Source: Ihuprevotella massiliensis (GTDB lineage Bacteria > Bacteroidota > Bacteroidia > Bacteroidales > Bacteroidaceae). Taken from it: 64,000 nt of DNA. The notes under the pieces are model-generated. The model was not told the origin of the DNA. It ran no database searches and saw nothing but the letters and a program-made list of their open reading frames with translations. A program made the position numbers and the translations under genes. Of the stretch, positions 63,477 through 64,000 are shown one piece after another. The stretch is from NCBI GenBank assembly GCA_900095835.1, contig LT608321.1, forward strand, positions 1,671,501 to 1,735,500, written 5' to 3'. The number at the start of each line of letters is the position of its first letter. Position 1 is the first letter of the stretch.

Positions 63477-64000
63477 ATGAAACTCCCCCTTCTCTCCCTT
63501 TGTTTTGCGCTCCTCGCTTTCGCCAGTTGCGGACCCGACAAAAAGACGGCGCGTCTGTCGGGTAAGATTCAAGGTCTTGACCAAGCTGCCCTCCTCGTCT
63601 ATCCTGCCGATGCCGTGGAGGGTGATGGCGGAAGTCTCGACAGCATCAAGGTCAATCGCGGGAGTTTCTCCTACGATCGTCCCACCACCGTTCCGCTCCT
63701 GCTCACTTTGGTCTATCCCAACAATTCGTTCACCACACTCATTGCGCAGCCAGGCGAAGAAGTGACGCTATCGGGCGATGCCAATCGTCTGAAAGAGATG
63801 GAAGTAGTGGGCACGGAAGACAATAAACTGCTCACCGAATTTCGCCTTTCTGTGCTCAAACTCAGTGAGAAAGATGCACAAATGCGTGCGGCAACCTACA
63901 TCCGCACCCATCCCCAGTCGTGGACCTCTGTCGCATTGCTCTATCATTATTTTGATCGTGTAGAAAATCGTAGCGAACAACCCACGCTCTCGCTTCTCGA
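63477..64000 (+). CDS. DUF4369-type lipoprotein, truncated by the window end
   Basis: At least 174 residues are visible. A lipoprotein signal ends in FASC with Cys at about 18 (GPDKKT). The next region, ARLSGKIQGLDQAALLVYPA then GSFSYDRPTTVPLLLTLVYP, fits the DUF4369 domain that precedes thioredoxin-like AhpC/TSA domains in Bacteroidota. The C-terminal part lies beyond the window. An isolated DnaA-box-like TTATCCACA lies at 63460 in the leader. Confidence 0.72.
   Translation, partial: MKLPLLSLCFALLAFASCGPDKKTARLSGKIQGLDQAALLVYPADAVEGDGGSLDSIKVNRGSFSYDRPTTVPLLLTLVYPNNSFTTLIAQPGEEVTLSGDANRLKEMEVVGTEDNKLLTEFRLSVLKLSEKDAQMRAATYIRTHPQSWTSVALLYHYFDRVENRSEQPTLSLL

Overview
This 64 kb window looks like a chromosomal segment of a Bacteroidales bacterium, probably Prevotellaceae. 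The evidence is as follows. Genes are preceded by the Bacteroidota-type promoter (TTTG or TTGG, about 19 nt, then TAnnTTTG) rather than E. coli-type boxes. The order DUF6089 protein - uppS - bamA is typical of the order. The window also holds a single-chain 1233-residue PurL, a BspA-like repeat protein, an MsrA-MsrB lipoprotein, DUF4491, DUF6242, DUF4294 and PCMD families, and a TGS-linked nucleoside kinase. The genus is an inference. There is no rRNA, no CRISPR array, no prophage and no intact insertion sequence.

Layout. 0-8 kb: tRNA-Arg(CCU), nhaD antiporter, a beta-barrel protein, a small monooxygenase-like protein, rhomboid protease, a membrane EEP phosphohydrolase, argS and rnhA. 8-9.8 kb: 1.86 kb without a convincing gene, holding a cluster of DnaA-box-like nonamers, a parS-like hairpin and a 28-bp inverted repeat; this is a candidate replication origin. 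9.8-20.5 kb: DUF6242 lipoprotein, envelope genes (DUF6089, uppS, bamA), purL and msrAB. 21-23 kb: BspA-like repeat gene with a broken second module. 23-29 kb: sbcD-sbcC and a YqiA-type hydrolase, then a DinD remnant. 29.5-39.6 kb: miaB, aroQ, xerD, an AspT/YidE-type permease, lrp, DUF4491, a glutamine-amidotransferase/M19 dipeptidase fusion, an M28 lipoprotein and sufE. 39.6-42.2 kb: an Mrr-type endonuclease followed by 1.66 kb of unusual repeats and a candidate structured RNA. 42-54.7 kb (mostly minus strand): fklB-uvrA-nhaC, a sugar MFS permease, a sirtuin, doxX, a nucleoside kinase, a C1 peptidase and an epimerase. 55-64 kb: tRNA-Pro(GGG), a PCMD lipoprotein with its barrel partner, a calycin-like secreted protein, DUF4294, ychF, lgt, a TPR lipoprotein and a DUF4369 lipoprotein cut by the window edge.

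The genes are mostly housekeeping: DNA repair and chromosome maintenance (SbcCD, UvrA, XerD, RNase H), translation (ArgS, MiaB, YchF, tRNAs), envelope biogenesis (UppS, BamA, Lgt, surface lipoproteins), ion homeostasis (NhaD, NhaC) and periplasmic peptide handling (M19, M28, C1 peptidases).

The most unusual content is non-coding. Three dispersed repeat families occupy intergenic space: a degenerate heptad (TCTAACG), a nonamer (nnnCTAGAA) and a modular hairpin family (AACGTyGGAGA/CT with T tracts). The first two run directly into open reading frames and supply start or stop codons. Two copies of a composite element share a hairpin with a compensatory base-pair change. A multi-helix RNA with an overlapping 30-codon frame lies at 41.9-42.2 kb, next to an 84-bp tandem repeat whose inverted arms also change together. 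A promoter-to-terminator unit of about 65 nt at 49.9-50.0 kb looks like a small RNA gene.
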